This document shows positions 63,298 to 64,000 of a DNA stretch of 64,000 bases, in pieces. The stretch lies in NCBI GenBank assembly GCA_029916745.1, contig JARXWK010000008.1, positions 1 to 64,000 of the forward strand, read 5' to 3'. Each line of letters opens with the position of its first letter. Position 1 is the stretch's first letter. Made by a program: the position numbers and the translations under genes. The notes below the pieces were generated by a model that was not told the DNA's origin, searched no databases, and was given only the letters and a program-made list of their open reading frames with translations. Source of the DNA: Dysgonomonadaceae bacterium PH5-43 (GTDB taxonomy: Bacteria > Bacteroidota > Bacteroidia > Bacteroidales > Azobacteroidaceae).

Positions 63298-64000
63298 ATG
63301 AAACCCGTTTATTATATCATTTTAGCACTTGTATTAATGTTTGGTGCTCAAGATATGTTCTCGCAACAAACTCGCCCTTCAAGGGTAAGACCTTCTGTAG
63401 AAGCGAAATCAAACAATATGCCATCTTTAACAGATAGAGCAAAAATAAAGAATGAAATAGAATCATCAGCTCAATCTCATATTACTTGGGAAAGAGAAAT
63501 ATATCGTTTCGTTGACTTAACAAAAGAAAACAACGCAGCTTTGTATTACCCTACTCAACCAATAGGTAATCGTATGAACCTCTTCACTATTTTGTTTAAG
63601 CTATTAGTTGACGATAAGATTACTGCTTATAACTTTATAGACGACAGAGAAGTGTTTACAGAGGCTGAAAAGGTTAATGTAGAAGATTTGTTAAATAAGT
63701 ATCAAGTATATTTCTCTAAAGAAGGAAATCAATTAAAAGTTGAAGATACAGACATTCCAAGCAGTGAGGTTACCAAATATATGATTAAAGAAGGTTATTT
63801 CTTTGATGCCGCTACAGGCAGTTTTCAAACTAAAGTAATAGCTCTTTGCCCTATATTAGTAAGAAATGAAGATTTCGGAACATCAGAAGATGCTTTATTC
63901 TGGGTAACTTATGATGATATTCGTCCTTATATTTCTCGCGAAATGATTATGACTTCTAACTACAACAATTCTCTAACTTATACAATAGATGATTATTTCC
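63298..64000 (+). CDS. gldN: T9SS ring protein GldN/PorN, 5' part
   Basis: The ATG at 63298 opens a frame that runs to the window end without a stop (234 codons seen). The signal peptide ends near FSQQ. The mature part has VWEREIYR-like (ITWEREIYRFVDLTKENNA), ALYYPTQPIGNRMNLF and ALFWVTYDDIRP, which belong to GldN/PorN, the periplasmic partner of GldK in the T9SS ring. Its position after gldM confirms the assignment. The C-terminal part is outside the window. Confidence 0.93.
   Translation, partial: MKPVYYIILALVLMFGAQDMFSQQTRPSRVRPSVEAKSNNMPSLTDRAKIKNEIESSAQSHITWEREIYRFVDLTKENNAALYYPTQPIGNRMNLFTILFKLLVDDKITAYNFIDDREVFTEAEKVNVEDLLNKYQVYFSKEGNQLKVEDTDIPSSEVTKYMIKEGYFFDAATGSFQTKVIALCPILVRNEDFGTSEDALFWVTYDDIRPYISREMIMTSNYNNSLTYTIDDYF

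Overview
The window is about 64 kb of low-GC chromosome from a Bacteroidota, order Bacteroidales; I cannot fix the family. The evidence is a porP-gldK-gldL-gldM-gldN type IX secretion (T9SS) operon, four giant or large proteins with T9SS C-terminal sorting domains, promoters of the Bacteroidota TAnnTTTG type (one with TTTG exactly 19 nt upstream), weak Shine-Dalgarno sequences and typical Bacteroidales housekeeping genes.

Layout. 0-0.4 kb: the 3' part of an IS982 transposase. 0.6-6.6 kb: a 1904-aa T9SS surface protein followed 1 nt later by a small protein with a C-terminal sorting-type tail. 7-9.5 kb: anaerobic ribonucleotide reductase nrdDG. 9.5-17.5 kb: an accessory stretch with an ATPase/TOPRIM-like pair that looks like phage defence, topB, an IS4-family element, an AbiE toxin-antitoxin pair with a visible operator, and dense interspersed repeats. 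17.5-25.3 kb: a possible small structured RNA, a second giant T9SS protein with its own small tail-bearing partner, then an exosortase-like gene overlapping an Xaa-Pro aminopeptidase. 25.4-33.3 kb: carboxynorspermidine dehydrogenase-like protein, recA, TPR protein, MltF-like transglycosylase, Gfo/Idh/MocA oxidoreductase and a lone ATPase. 33.7-40.4 kb, minus strand: DegT aminotransferase, GldB, sulfatase and a T9SS-exported glycosidase-like protein. 41.1-47.5 kb, minus strand: ABC-F protein, nucleotidyltransferase, superoxide dismutase, S41 protease and PfkB kinase, followed by tRNA-Asn on the plus strand. 48.5-55.3 kb: a 2045-aa BspA-like leucine-rich-repeat protein and a small membrane protein. 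55.6-58.1 kb: a WYL regulator and a sodium symporter. 58.2-64 kb: the T9SS core operon, cut off inside gldN.

How it fits together. The core operon at the right end would export the four cargo proteins in the window (1904, 1409, 2045 and about 929 aa). The most unusual arrangement is a duplicated cassette: a giant T9SS cargo gene immediately followed by a protein of about 110 aa with a signal peptide, a proline/glycine-rich linker, a P-[V/I]-x-D-G motif, one hydrophobic segment and a basic end. An exosortase-like gene with the expected Cys, Arg and His residues lies just after the second cassette. I infer a surface-sorting pathway that works beside T9SS.

The intergenic DNA is also unusual. 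A repeat family with a GAGACG...CGTCTC palindrome sits at many gene ends and supplies the last codons of two genes. Three unrelated tandem arrays share a 22-23 bp period. A pair of inverted repeats of about 290-470 bp brackets a 6.7-kb gene block.
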